In this document: positions 26,085 to 34,187 of the stretch, piece after piece
Layout: each line of letters begins with the position of its first letter
Position numbering within the stretch: the first letter of the stretch is position 1
NCBI GenBank assembly: GCA_016721465.1
Contig: JADKIA010000014.1
Coordinates: 1 to 50,057 of the forward strand
Length of the DNA stretch: 50,057 nucleotides
DNA from: Ideonella sp.
Lineage (GTDB): Bacteria > Pseudomonadota > Gammaproteobacteria > Burkholderiales > Burkholderiaceae_C
Direction: 5' to 3'
Translations under genes and position numbers: made by a program
The notes under the pieces: generated by a model
The model's database searches: none
What the model was told of the DNA's origin: nothing
The model's input: the letters and a program-made list of their open reading frames with translations, nothing else

Positions 26085-26693
26085 ATGCGCGCCCAGGAGC
26101 TCAAGGGTTTCGTTGACGGCTTGTTCGGCACCGACGATGAGATGCTGCTGCCGCAGAAAGCGCATGAGGCCGTGGTGGCCCTCGCCGAGCTGCATGCGAT
26201 GTTCGAAGGCGCCGCCGGACTCCTCGCCGACGACACGAAGCCGGCCCCGGATCACGAGCTCAAGGGGCTGCTGCGCAACCTGCAGCAGATGACGATCGTC
26301 GCCGACGAACAGATCAACAAGGCGGTGCAGTCCTGCAGGCGCTCGCGCGGTCAGCACCTGGAGACGATGTCGACTGTCATGTCGAGGAAGATCCGGTCCG
26401 CGCAGGACGATGACGCTGATGAGAACGGCATGGCCGCAGATGACGACGAGCCTGATTTCATCGAGTCGCCGCTGAGCCAGCACGTCACGCGCAACGGCGT
26501 CACGGTGCGGGTGGACATCTACGGCGACTCCGACCACCGGTGGATCCTGGAGATCGTCGACGCCGAGAACACCTCACACGTGTGGGACGAGCACTTCGAG
26601 ACCGACCAGCAGGCCCTGGACGAGGCGCTGCGCGCGCTGGAAGAAGAGCCGCTCAAGTTTCTAGGGCGCAGTTCGGAGCAGCCGCTGAACTGA
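26085..26693 (+). CDS. Hypothetical protein, two-part, acidic C-terminus
   Basis: A 202-residue protein I cannot assign. The N-terminal ~85 residues are helical (MRAQELKGFVDGLFGTDDEM, LHAMFEGAAGLLADDTK, LLRNLQQMTIVADEQINKAV). A charged linker (SAQDDDADENGMAADDDEPD) joins a ~60-residue alpha/beta C-terminal part (VTVRVDIYGDSDHRWILEIV, HVWDEHFETDQQALDEALRA) of a type common in small mobile-region proteins. Start chosen at 26085 because of the TAAACT-N7-ATG layout; the open frame extends further upstream but lacks coding character. Convergent with the next gene. Confidence 0.6.
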   Translation: MRAQELKGFVDGLFGTDDEMLLPQKAHEAVVALAELHAMFEGAAGLLADDTKPAPDHELKGLLRNLQQMTIVADEQINKAVQSCRRSRGQHLETMSTVMSRKIRSAQDDDADENGMAADDDEPDFIESPLSQHVTRNGVTVRVDIYGDSDHRWILEIVDAENTSHVWDEHFETDQQALDEALRALEEEPLKFLGRSSEQPLN

Positions 26694-26834
26694 AGTCGAC
26701 GGGCGGTTTGGGCGGGGGGTTGGACCGGGGTTTAGAGTTGCACAGGTCCGAACTGGGACGCACTGCAGTTCGGCCGAAGGTACCCCGCAACCTCGATCCT
26801 GAAGGGCCGAAGCAGATCCTCAATCGTTCAGGGC

Positions 26835-27449
26835 TCAGGCAGCCGCAGCGACACGCGCGGCTCCCCGCTCGCGAGCCCAGGCCGCTGCCAATCGTTCCAC
26901 CTTGGCCACCGCCACTCCGGCGTCCAGGGCTGCGGCGACGCCCTTCCCTCCCAAGGCCCCGTGTTCGCGCAACCAGAACATCAGCTTCTCGCTGGAACCG
27001 AGGTCGCCTAGAGCGCGGCACACCGTGGCCACGGCTTCACGATCCAGCGCCAGGAATGCTTGCGGGTAGTACAGCCGATTGCAAATCTTCACCGCGACTA
27101 CCTCGCCCCGGTCAGCAGCTGGCGCCAAGGCCTGCCGCTTGAGCCCCCAAGCCTGGGCGAGCTGCTGCCCAGCCACCACGACGCCATCTTTGATCCATTG
27201 CACCCTGGCTGCTTCTCCACGTGCGGAGGCACCAACCAGCCCGCCGGAGGCCGCGGCCTGAGGCGGCGTATCAGCAGCCAGCTTGGCTTGCGTCGCGCGC
27301 GGTCGAATGCTCCCAGCTTTGGATGACAGCAATCCGTGGCGGCTGAGCACGGCCCGAAGGCTGCCTAGGTCTTCGCTGAGCCGCAATACGGCAGCTTCGA
27401 GCTGCGCGATCCTGCGAAGGAGAACGGGGGTGCTGATGTTGTTGCTCAC
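26835..27449 (-). CDS. Hypothetical DNA-binding-like protein (antitoxin-like C-terminus)
   Basis: About 204 residues from GTG 27449 (VSNNISTPVLLRRIAQLEAA), preferred to upstream TTG because TAGG precedes it. The N-terminus is a coiled coil (RIAQLEAAVLRLSEDLGSLR). The middle resembles a helix-turn-helix (VAGQQLAQAWGLKRQALAPA), followed by VKICNRLYYPQAFLALDREA. The end is RALGDLGSSEKLMFWLREHG ALGGKG, reminiscent of the Xre/MbcA/ParS antitoxin C-terminal domain, where LxxPNPALGG-type motifs bind the toxin. No partner toxin lies beside it. The group II intron remnant begins 73 bp upstream. Confidence 0.55.
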   Translation of the reverse strand: MSNNISTPVLLRRIAQLEAAVLRLSEDLGSLRAVLSRHGLLSSKAGSIRPRATQAKLAADTPPQAAASGGLVGASARGEAARVQWIKDGVVVAGQQLAQAWGLKRQALAPAADRGEVVAVKICNRLYYPQAFLALDREAVATVCRALGDLGSSEKLMFWLREHGALGGKGVAAALDAGVAVAKVERLAAAWARERGAARVAAAA

Positions 27450-27579
27450 AAATGGCCTACCGACAAATAAAAACAATCAGGCAAACGCCGCACTCATAGC
27501 AAACAGCGACACCGATCATTGGTAGATGTTGGCCCGTTGTCAGGCCCTGAGGTCGATAACGAAGCCAACACCCCCGCTC

Positions 27580-27612
27580 AAACCGTGCATGCGGATTTCC
27601 CGCACACGGCTT
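27580..27612 (-). ncRNA. Group II intron domain V
   Basis: On the minus strand AAGCCGTGTG, then CGGGAAATCCG, then CATGCACGGTTT. It folds as an 8-bp lower stem (AAGCCGTG with CACGGTTT), a 2-nt bulge on the 3' strand and a 5-bp upper stem with a GAAA-containing loop. The AGC triad and 2-nt bulge are the catalytic hallmarks of domain V. A domain VI-like stem (GTTGGC ... GCCAAC) follows at 27575-27525. Confidence 0.85.
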
Positions 27613-27747
27613 ACCAGTGGTCGTCGGCGCGCAGCATTGTGCGGCCCGGCCCCGAGGGACCGCGGCTGCACCGGGACAGCAATCAGCATGCATGCCACCG
27701 CCAGGTCGTCACGCCTGCCGGTCGGGTACTGCACATGCACCTGGCTT

Positions 27748-27800
27748 CCCAGCGCCCGCTTGGCTGCGGCCCAGAGCCGCCTTGGCAGTTGTCGCGCTTT
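27748..27800 (-). pseudogene. Remnant of intron-encoded reverse transcriptase N-terminus
   Basis: The minus strand reads KARQLPRRLWAAAKRALG, close to the start of group II intron maturase/RT proteins (KVRQLQ.RLW.AAK.SP.RRFHALYD). The family sequence stops after this point: the frame continues without RT motifs to domain V. Upstream in the same frame, SYKPKAKLRGAQRESEGIVV and NAAGGKGP are the familiar translations of intron core RNA. Confidence 0.7.
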
Positions 27801-28275
27801 TGCAATCGGCTCATCGCCGACGGGGTGCTTAGGTCCGGTCTTGCCGGCCAATCCCTCACGCTTACCCGCTATCTCAGCATGACCACCGCAGGGACCCTTC
27901 CCTCCAGCCGCGTTATGCCCCACGGCCTTCGCGGGTCCGGCCTGCGCCTCGCCCATCAGTACTACGATCCCCTCGGACTCCCGCTGCGCACCTCTCAACT
28001 TCGCCTTGGGCTTATATGAGCCGGCTTGCCCCGACAAGGGCTGCACAGACGGGCCTCTCACGTTCCGAACATGTCCCTGCACGCGTGCTGCGCCCCATAC
28101 CCGACGCAGTCCCCACAGCGCTTCGGATCTCGCTCGGCTGATGTTGCCTTCGCCGTGACATGAGCGGCTCGGCCTCCGGGTTGTAAATCTGTCGAGGCTG
28201 CAGGCTTCACTTCATGTTGCGGCCCGCGTGCTTGCTCCCCGCTGCGCGACTCTCGCCGCCTCACGGGCTCTTGAC

Positions 28276-28314
28276 TGGCCGGCGTCAACTATCTTGGCCG
28301 GCGCATTGACTCAT
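28276..28314. repeat. Left terminal inverted repeat of ISNCY-like element
   Basis: TGGCCGGCGTCAACTATCTT followed by GGCCGGCGCATTGACTCAT, the imperfect inverted partner of 30149-30187. It is preceded by the target repeat CTTGAC. Confidence 0.7.
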
Positions 28315-28409
28315 CGGAATTGCTACCGGTGCTGACCTGTTGCCTCACGTAGCTTGCTACCCGTCGGATTGTCCGGCGGGGGCAGCGCAACGTGACGAGG
28401 CAAATCAGC

Positions 28410-29915
28410 ATGACGACACGCAAGGAGTTGGTCGCGGCACTGCGGCTGCGATATCGCAGCGCGGCGTTCAGCGATCGGATCAAGATCCTCGACGAGTTCG
28501 TGGCCTTGACCTGCTACCACCGCAAGCACGCGATCCGCGTACTGCGCGGGGAGTTCAGCCCGGCAACCGAAGTGAGCCTGCGCAACCGCGTGTACGACGA
28601 GGCGGTAGCCCAGGCGTTGACGGTGTTGTGGGAAGCCGCCGATCGGGTATGCGGCAAGCGCCTGAAGCCATTGATCCCGATGTTGGTCGATGCCATGGAG
28701 CGGCATGGACATCTCGACCTGGACCCGGCCATCAAGACCAAGGTGTTGCAGGTCAGCGCGGCGACCATCGATCGCGTGCTGGCCGCCACGCGGGCACACA
28801 TCGACGGGCAGCGTAAGAGGCGCCAGGGCGTGGGCTCGGCGATCCGCCGCAGCATCCCGGTGCGCACCTTCGCCGACTGGCTCGACCCGCCGCCCGGGTT
28901 CTTCGAGATCGACATGGTCGAGCACTGCGGCGGCCCCAAGACGGACGGTGACTACGTCCACACCCTCACGCTGACCGACATCGCCACCGGCTGGACCGAG
29001 TGCGTGGCCATGCGCGTACGCGAACAAATGCTGGTGATCGAAGCGTTCGACAAGGTGGCCGCCGAGCTGCCGTTCCCCATGCTCGGCGTGGACTCGGACA
29101 ACGACAGCGCCTTCATGAGCCAGAGCGTCTTCGACTACTGCAAGGCGCGCAGCCTGGTGCAGACCCGCTCGCGGGCCTACAAGAAGAACGACCAAGCGTG
29201 GGTCGAGCAGAAGAACGGCGCCGTGGTGCGGCGACTGGTTGGTTATGGGCGCCTGAGCGGGGCCGTGGCCACGAAGGCCCTCGCGCAGTTGTACGCGTCA
29301 TCTCGCCTGTACATCAACTTCTTCCAGCCCTCGTTCAAGCTGAAGTCCAAGACGCGCGACGGTGCGCGCGTGCACAAGGTCTACTTCACGCCGGCGACGC
29401 CGTGTGATCGGCTCCTGGCCCACAGCAGCGTCGGCCCGGCGATCAGAGAGAAGCTGGCGGCGCAGTTCATGAGCCTCGATCCCGTGCGGCTGTTGCAAGA
29501 GATCCGGCTTGCTCAGCAGACGCTGAGCGACCTCGCGGCCCACGGCATGAGTGCGGAGGTGGTGACGGGCACACCAGCCATCGCGGACTTCGTCGCCAGC
29601 CTGGCGTCGGCGTGGAAGGACGGGGAAACACGGCCGACGCATCGCAAACAGCCCACGGCGAAACACTGGTGGAAGACCCGGGTGGATCCGTTCGCCGACG
29701 TGTGGCCGGTCGTCGAGGGGTGGTTGGTTGCCGAGCCGGCAATCTCGGCCAAGGCGTTGATGGAGCGCCTGGCAACGCTGGTTCCGGACGTGTATGCCAG
29801 TAAGGCACAGCTGAGAACCTTGCAGCGCCGTGTTAAGGCATGGCGCGCGGAGCGAGCGAAGGAAATGGTTCTGGGTCGTCTGCGCACGCGTGAGGCGATG
29901 CCGGTTGAAGTCTGA
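28410..29915 (+). CDS. ISNCY-family (integrase-core) transposase
   Basis: About 501 residues. An N-terminal helix-turn-helix region (AAFSDRIKILDEFVALTCYH, RKHAIRVLRGE) is followed by a DDE integrase core: FFEIDMVEHCGG (first D), MLGVDSDNDSAFMSQSVFDY (second D) and KKNDQAWVEQKNGAVVRR (E). The C-terminal part (YASSRLYINFFQPSFKLKSK, VDPFADVWPVVEGWL, TLQRRVKAWRAERA) is usual for this group. The start MTTRKELVAALRLRYRSAAF (28410) lies 9 nt after GAGG and is preferred to 28392. All three catalytic residues are present, so it may be active. Related to the truncated transposase at 48146-48648. Confidence 0.88.
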   Translation: MTTRKELVAALRLRYRSAAFSDRIKILDEFVALTCYHRKHAIRVLRGEFSPATEVSLRNRVYDEAVAQALTVLWEAADRVCGKRLKPLIPMLVDAMERHGHLDLDPAIKTKVLQVSAATIDRVLAATRAHIDGQRKRRQGVGSAIRRSIPVRTFADWLDPPPGFFEIDMVEHCGGPKTDGDYVHTLTLTDIATGWTECVAMRVREQMLVIEAFDKVAAELPFPMLGVDSDNDSAFMSQSVFDYCKARSLVQTRSRAYKKNDQAWVEQKNGAVVRRLVGYGRLSGAVATKALAQLYASSRLYINFFQPSFKLKSKTRDGARVHKVYFTPATPCDRLLAHSSVGPAIREKLAAQFMSLDPVRLLQEIRLAQQTLSDLAAHGMSAEVVTGTPAIADFVASLASAWKDGETRPTHRKQPTAKHWWKTRVDPFADVWPVVEGWLVAEPAISAKALMERLATLVPDVYASKAQLRTLQRRVKAWRAERAKEMVLGRLRTREAMPVEV

Positions 29916-29948
29916 AGCGGCAGCTCAAAAACGTTGGTGCCGACGGGG

Positions 29949-29969
29949 GCCGGGCGCTGCGCGCCCGGC
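29949..29969 (+). terminator. Strong hairpin after ISNCY transposase
   Basis: Perfect 9-bp GC stem GCCGGGCGC / GCGCCCGGC with a TGC loop, 33 bp after the transposase stop. No T tract, so it may be a barrier to transcription or part of the element's structured right end. Confidence 0.5.
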
Positions 29970-29970
29970 A

Positions 29971-30093
29971 GGCCATGGACATGTGGACGATGCGCCTGCG
30001 GCGCACCGGCGGCGACCGTGGACAACGCGGCGCTGCGCGGCTGCGTTGCCCACCGCCGCCGCCTTCGACCACATGCCCACAGCCTTCGACCAT
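29971..30093 (+). repeat. Structured IS-end segment, copy A
   Basis: Contains GACATGTGGACGATGCG ... GTGGACAACG ... CGTTGCCCAC ... CTTCGACCACATGCC, two nested inverted pairs that can form a long hairpin. A second copy in opposite orientation is at 48007-48118, each following a related transposase stop. Confidence 0.65.
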
Positions 30094-30148
30094 TGATGGA
30101 TTCAAAAGGCACCCGGAACGACAACAACCCAGCGGGTAACATTCCTTC

Positions 30149-30187
30149 GTGAGGCAACACGCCGGCCAAGGTAATTGTCGCCAACCA
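30149..30187. repeat. Right terminal inverted repeat of ISNCY-like element
   Basis: Reverse complement begins TGGTTGGCGACAATTACCTT, then GGCCGGCGTGTTGCCTCAC. Followed by CTTGAC at 30188-30193. Confidence 0.7.
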
Positions 30188-30537
30188 CTTGACGCCCCGC
30201 TCGGGCACCAAGGTCTCCCTCGGCTGCCTGGGGCCTGCTACCCGGCGCTCCGACGCCTACCGGCACGGGACTCTCACCCGTTGGACATGCGCAGCATGCA
30301 GTAGCCCCACCTCGCCCTTGCGGGTTCAGCCGAGCCTTTGCTTCGTGACGCACCATGCACTGGCACTCTATGGCGCGCAACAAACAGGGTCTGCGTCGCG
30401 CCCACCAGTTTCTCTCCACGCCCTCAGCTGAGCGCGGTCAGGTGCTGCGTTGACGATCCGGGCTTAGGACAACGCACCCAACCGGCATCCTTCGTTCATC
30501 CATGCCGACAGGCGGCATGGCCCGAAGGAAGTTCACG

Positions 30538-30981
30538 ATGCCTCGACCGCGTCCATCCACCCCTCAGAGCAACACGCCGCAGCGTTTCTCCATTTGCCTC
30601 CAGCCATCGACCGGGCAGGCTCGCAAGCAGGAAGAGGACTTCGAACGCCAACTGGCCGAGTACCTCGCCGCCCGGGAGATGGCAGCCGAAGGAACCCAGT
30701 TGCGCATGGACATCTTGCCGATTGAGCGCGAGCTAGCCGTTCAAGACCTCGCAGATCTTGCCTGCTGGATCATGGACCACCCTGCCATCGGTGCCGTCCA
30801 CCTCAAGATGACTGGCGTGATCCCGACCAGCATCAGCAGACCGTGGGCGACGGCTTCCCGATCGGATCGCGCAGTCGAGCCGCTGGTGCAGCTCTATCGC
30901 ATGGGAAGGATCGCGGCGATCGCTTTCTTCGAGGTCCTGCGCTCGGTCCAACCGGAACCTATGCAACTCGAGGCCGATTGA
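30538..30981 (+). CDS. Hypothetical protein
   Basis: A 147-residue protein without recognised family. The start MPRPRPSTPQSNTPQRFSIC at 30538 follows GAAGGAAG at good spacing; an in-frame upstream start at 30502 is less likely. The first ~30 residues are Pro/Ser/Thr rich, then a helical region (RKQEEDFERQLAEYLAAREM, AVQDLADLACWIMDHPAIGA) and RMGRIAAIAFFEVLRSVQPE. No signal peptide or membrane segment. Convergent with the XRE regulator; the stop codons are 10 bp apart. Confidence 0.55.
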   Translation: MPRPRPSTPQSNTPQRFSICLQPSTGQARKQEEDFERQLAEYLAAREMAAEGTQLRMDILPIERELAVQDLADLACWIMDHPAIGAVHLKMTGVIPTSISRPWATASRSDRAVEPLVQLYRMGRIAAIAFFEVLRSVQPEPMQLEAD

Positions 30982-30991
30982 CCCGAACGAC

Positions 30992-31306
30992 CTATCGAAC
31001 CCGGCCGCGAGAAGGACGCTGGCCGCGCGGTCCGACCGGCGTGCTCGCCTGATCGTCCTCGGCAAAGAGATCCGTGACCGGAACGCCAAGGCTGACCGCG
31101 AGGGCGTGAATCATGGTGAGTGTCGGATTCGCTTGCCCGGTCTCGATGCGGCTCATGTAGGTGCGGAACAGGCCGCAGCGCTCTGCCAGGTCCTCCTGGG
31201 TCATCCCTTGCTCCGCGCGAAGGACGCGGATCCGAGCGCCGAAGGCTCTTTGCGGCGAGGCGGTCGTTCGATGGGCAGGCACCACCGGACTGTCCGCAAA
31301 GTACAC
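30992..31306 (-). CDS. XRE-family helix-turn-helix regulator
   Basis: A 104-residue repressor-type protein. The HTH_3 domain is FGARIRVLRAEQGMTQEDLA, ERCGLFRTYMSRIETGQANP and TLTMIHALAVSLGVPVTDLF. Disordered basic tail (GPRGQRPSRGRVR). It starts with GTG at 31306. Divergent from the interrupted lipoprotein gene with an 84-bp space that contains repeated CCGGAC/TCCGGAC half sites, so it may control itself and that gene. Confidence 0.85.
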   Translation of the reverse strand: MYFADSPVVPAHRTTASPQRAFGARIRVLRAEQGMTQEDLAERCGLFRTYMSRIETGQANPTLTMIHALAVSLGVPVTDLFAEDDQASTPVGPRGQRPSRGRVR

Positions 31307-31390
31307 TCATTCATACACACACTAATCCGGACATTGCCGGCAACTCGCCGCTGAAAGGCGGGATTCACTTGACCACCTGGGAGACCACTC
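31307..31390. promoter_or_regulatory. Divergent control region of XRE and lipoprotein genes
   Basis: Contains GGACTGTCCGC and AATCCGGACATTGCCGG, which share TCCG/CGGA half sites, and an A/T-richer stretch (AAAGTACACTCATTCATAC). GGGAG lies 8 nt before the GTG at 31391. Confidence 0.4.
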
Positions 31391-31411
31391 GTGCTGAAGA
31401 ACAGGACCTTC
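31391..31411 (+). pseudogene. Lipoprotein gene, 5' fragment (7 codons) before IS21
   Basis: GTG CTG AAG AAC AGG ACC TTC, preceded by GGGAG at 8 nt. Joined to 34870 after removing the IS and one CCTTC copy, it reads VLKNRTFALTAITALGIALA then GCASV, a standard lipoprotein signal with lipobox LAGC. The remainder is at 34870-35469. Confidence 0.85.
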
Positions 31412-31423
31412 TGTGGGCGCCGG
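31407..31423. repeat. Left end of IS21 element with target duplication
   Basis: CCTTC (31407-31411) then the 12-bp terminal repeat TGTGGGCGCCGG. Confidence 0.9.
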
Positions 31424-31520
31424 TGTGAACGTGCCGAGTTTTGGCCGGTTTCAAAATGCTGATGGGTTTGCATCCGTTTTGTGGTGATGCCGACGCCGGC
31501 GCAGCGGAGGCCTGCGGGCT

Positions 31521-32282
31521 TCAGATCTCGGCGTGGGACTGACCGCGGTAGCTCTTGCCCTCGATCACGACGGTCTCGACGTGGTCCAGCAGACGGTCCA
31601 GGAGTGCCGAGGTCAGGGTGGCGTCGTTGTTGAAGATCCCGGCCCATTGCTTGTAGGGGCGGTTCGTCGTCAGCAGCGTGGAGCCCCGCTCGTAGCGGTG
31701 GCTGATGATCTGGAACAAGCAGTCGGCGCCGAACTTGTCGATGGGCAGGTAGCCCAGTTCGTCGATGCACAGGACCTCGGGCTTGACGTAGGCCGCCAGC
31801 GCCCGCTTGAGGCCGCCGGCGGCGTGCGCGGTGGCCAGCGTGTTGATGATGTCGATGGCGCCGGTGAACAGCACCGAGTGCCCGCGCTGGCACGCTGCAT
31901 AGCCCAGGGCCGTCATCAAGTGGCTCTTGCCCAGGCCCACGCCCGAGATCAACACCACGTTGGCGTGCCTGGCCACGAAGTCCAGGTGGAAGAGGTTCTG
32001 GATTTGCGGCCGGTTGATCTTGGTGGGCCAGTTCCAGTCGAACGTGTCGATGGTCTTGAGCACGGGGAAGCGGGCCTGGCGGATGCAGCGCTGCACGCGC
32101 CGATCCTCGCGCTGGGCGGCCTCGCCGTTGAGCAACTCGGTGAAGTAGTCCAGGTGCGACCAGTGCTTGTCGGTGGCGGTCTTGGCCAGCGGCTGGTAGT
32201 TCTCGCGCATGAACGGCAGGTTCAGCGCGGTGAGCTTGGCCTGTGCGGACAGGGCATCGGGGTGGGTATGTCGCGCGCGCAT
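31521..32282 (-). CDS. istB: IS21 helper ATPase IstB
   Basis: AAA+ ATPase that assists IstA in target selection. Walker A is in VVLISGVGLGKSHLMTALGY, Walker B in EVLCIDELGYLPIDKFGADC, and the sensor region is LLTTNRPYKQWAGIFNNDAT. The N-terminus (LTALNLPFMRENYQPLAKTA) is the usual IstB leader domain. 253 residues, full length. It starts 11 bp after the istA stop, as in nearly all IS21 elements. Confidence 0.95.
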   Translation of the reverse strand: MRARHTHPDALSAQAKLTALNLPFMRENYQPLAKTATDKHWSHLDYFTELLNGEAAQREDRRVQRCIRQARFPVLKTIDTFDWNWPTKINRPQIQNLFHLDFVARHANVVLISGVGLGKSHLMTALGYAACQRGHSVLFTGAIDIINTLATAHAAGGLKRALAAYVKPEVLCIDELGYLPIDKFGADCLFQIISHRYERGSTLLTTNRPYKQWAGIFNNDATLTSALLDRLLDHVETVVIEGKSYRGQSHAEI

Positions 32283-32293
32283 GGTTCAGTCCC

Positions 32294-33754
32294 TCAGTCG
32301 CGGTCGTAGATGGTCAGGTCGGGCTCGGGGATCTCGAGCTCGAGCAGGTCAGCGCTGCGGGTGAGCTGCAGCGCGGCCGGCTCGGCGCCGATGCGCCGGC
32401 GGGCGGCCAGGATGTGGGCGATGTACTCGGCGCTGAAGGCCGCCAGCTCCAGCCCGTCGTCGATGGCGCGGGCCACTGCCTCGCGGCCGTGCATCTCGGC
32501 CAGCGCGAGGATCTGACGCAGGTGCACCCGCGCGTTCACGCGCCGGGCCTCGAGCCCCTCGCGGTAGGCCTGGGCGCGGGGCGACAAGGCCAGGAACTGC
32601 ACCAGCAGGCGTTGCTCGCGGGCGCTCTTGCGCTGCACGACGAGTTGCTGGGCATGCTCGGGAAGCTCGAAGTCCGTGTGGCGCTGCATGCTGCGCGGGT
32701 GGCGCGCAACGAGCTGGTCGCCGGCATAGAGGCACACGCGGTCGGCCCAGGCCTTCAGGGTCAGGCGCTGGCCGACGTGGCGCGAGGGCACAGAGTAGGT
32801 GTTGGAGTCCAGCGCGACGCGGAACTGCTTGTTGACGCTGACCGTGCGCACGCGCGCGAGATCGAACCCGACGGGGTTGAGCCGCTTGAGCTGGGTGCGT
32901 TCTTCCTCGAACATGTCCACGGGCCTGCGCTGCGTGGCGCCGTGCACGCGCACGTCGGCCACCGTGTCCACCCACAGCTGCGCGGCGGGCTGCACCGCGC
33001 TGAAGTCGATGAACTCCTGGCCGGCCAGGAAGTTCTTCTTGACGTAGCCAACGCCGTTCTCTACCCGTCCCTTCTCCCACCCCGAGGCCACGTTGCAGGG
33101 GGTGATCTCGAAGCCCCAGTGGCGCGAGAAGTCCAGGTACTTGGGGTTGAACACCGGCGCCTCACCGACCAGGCGCTTGAGCACGGCGGACTTCAGGTTG
33201 TCGACCATCAGCCGCGCCGGCACTGCACCGAAGGCGGCGAAGGCGTTCTCGTGGCAGGCCAGGAAGAACTCCATCTCCTGCGACACGGTGAACTCCAGGT
33301 ACATGCGCCGGCTGTAGCACAGCACCATCACGAAGAAGCTCAGGCGCCGGCGCGTGTTGCCCACGGCGATGGTGCCGAACTCACCCCAGTCGACCTGCGC
33401 GCACTCGCCGGGCTCGAAGTCCAGCTTGAGGAAGGCTGGCTGGCGGCGCGGGCGGATGCAGTGGACGTAGTCCTTGACGATGGTCAAGCCGCCGTCGAAG
33501 CCGGCCTCGGCCAGGCGCTGGTAGATCTGCTGGGCGCTGTACGGGTGGGCATCGAGCCAACGCACGATCTGGCCCTTGTAGGCATCGAGCTTGCTGGCGC
33601 GCGGTACGGTCCGTCGCGCCCGGAACTGTTCGACGTCGGCCCACTTGGCCACCGTGCGCGCATCCAGACCCAGCACCCGTGCGGTCTGCGCCACCGTGAG
33701 TTGCTGGCGCACCAGGTGGTCGCGGATGCGGCAGTAGGTCTCGTAGTCAACCAC
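32294..33754 (-). CDS. istA: IS21 transposase IstA
   Basis: A 486-residue DDE transposase. An N-terminal helix-turn-helix (TVAQTARVLGLDARTVAKWA) and a second one (YSAQQIYQRLAEAGFDGGLT) precede the catalytic core: ECAQVDWGEFGTIAVG (D), PARLMVDNLKSAVLKRLVG (D) and KGRVENGVGYVKKNFLAGQE (E). Then comes the Mu-type beta-barrel region (DLARVRTVSVNKQFRVALDS). It starts with GTG at 33754 and overlaps the upstream accessory gene by 8 bp, indicating coupling. All catalytic residues are present. Confidence 0.95.
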   Translation of the reverse strand: MVDYETYCRIRDHLVRQQLTVAQTARVLGLDARTVAKWADVEQFRARRTVPRASKLDAYKGQIVRWLDAHPYSAQQIYQRLAEAGFDGGLTIVKDYVHCIRPRRQPAFLKLDFEPGECAQVDWGEFGTIAVGNTRRRLSFFVMVLCYSRRMYLEFTVSQEMEFFLACHENAFAAFGAVPARLMVDNLKSAVLKRLVGEAPVFNPKYLDFSRHWGFEITPCNVASGWEKGRVENGVGYVKKNFLAGQEFIDFSAVQPAAQLWVDTVADVRVHGATQRRPVDMFEEERTQLKRLNPVGFDLARVRTVSVNKQFRVALDSNTYSVPSRHVGQRLTLKAWADRVCLYAGDQLVARHPRSMQRHTDFELPEHAQQLVVQRKSAREQRLLVQFLALSPRAQAYREGLEARRVNARVHLRQILALAEMHGREAVARAIDDGLELAAFSAEYIAHILAARRRIGAEPAALQLTRSADLLELEIPEPDLTIYDRD

Positions 33755-34187
33755 GGCGCTGCTGCGCCAGCTGCAGCAGCGTGGCCAGGCTCACGGGCTG
33801 GCCACCGGTGGTGGCGCCGGTGCGGGTGTTGGTGCCGGTGATGGCCGGCGCACGCGATGCCGGGCGTGGCGCCGCCACCGTCCCCGGCAGGGCCAGCACC
33901 TGGTACAGCGGCGAGCGGTAGGCGATGAGATCCAGCTCGATGAGCTGCTGGCGCGCCGCGCCGAACTGCTCATCGCTCAGGTGCAGCCGCCGCGCCAGCG
34001 TGGCCGCGCCGTAGTAGCTCAGGCCCTGGGCGTCGGACACCGTGACCAGGAACAGGTACAGCGCAGCCGATCGCGCCTCGCAGCGGTCGATGAAGTGCTG
34101 CTGCACGAGCGCCTGGTCAACCCAGCTGAACTGCTCGGGGACCTGGCGCAGCCGCTCGGGCCGAAGTAGTTGCTTGATCGCCTTCAC
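33747..34187 (-). CDS. IS21 accessory helix-turn-helix protein
   Basis: A 146-residue protein seen upstream of istA in a subset of IS21 elements. It starts with GTG at 34187 (GGGAG 7 nt upstream): VKAIKQLLRPERLRQVPEQF SWVDQALVQQ. A winged-helix-like region (GLSYYGAATLARRLHLSDEQ, FGAARQQLIELDLIAYRSPL) is followed by a Thr/Pro/Ala-rich tail. Overlaps both neighbours. It probably binds DNA; role in transposition unknown. Confidence 0.7.
   Translation of the reverse strand: MKAIKQLLRPERLRQVPEQFSWVDQALVQQHFIDRCEARSAALYLFLVTVSDAQGLSYYGAATLARRLHLSDEQFGAARQQLIELDLIAYRSPLYQVLALPGTVAAPRPASRAPAITGTNTRTGATTGGQPVSLATLLQLAQQRRG

Larger units (their letters stand above)
28276..30187 (+). mobile_element. 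ISNCY-like insertion sequence inside the group II intron
   Basis: A 1912-bp element flanked by the 6-bp direct repeat CTTGAC (28270-28275 and 30188-30193). The ends TGG...CCA form imperfect inverted repeats of about 39 bp (left 28276-28314, right 30149-30187), sharing CTTGGCCGGCG and about 75% of positions. It contains one transposase gene and, after its stop, a strong hairpin and a structured segment also found near 48.0 kb. Boundaries rest on the repeats and are good but not proven. Confidence 0.78.
27522..30477 (-). mobile_element. Decayed group II intron, interrupted by an ISNCY-like element
   Basis: Minus-strand intron remnant. The 3' part (28269-27522) contains recognisable intron core sequence, a remnant of the reverse-transcriptase start and domains V and VI. 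A plausible 5' boundary GTGCGTTGTCC is at 30477, and intron-like sequence (GGGTGAGAGTCCCGTGCCGG) lies on the far side of the IS. Removing the IS and one 6-bp duplication leaves about 1.04 kb, too short for a full reverse transcriptase, so most of the ORF is deleted. The 3' end near 27522 (domain VI ending CATCTAC) is better supported than the 5' end. Confidence 0.7.

Noticed and set aside
27519..28019. 166-residue plus-strand frame (YYDPLGLPLRTSQLRLGL-type)
   Set aside because: It is the reverse reading of group II intron core RNA, a known source of spurious protein annotations.
32243..33841. 532-residue plus-strand frame opposite istA
   Set aside because: Antisense shadow of the IS21 transposase, which has all DDE motifs on the minus strand.
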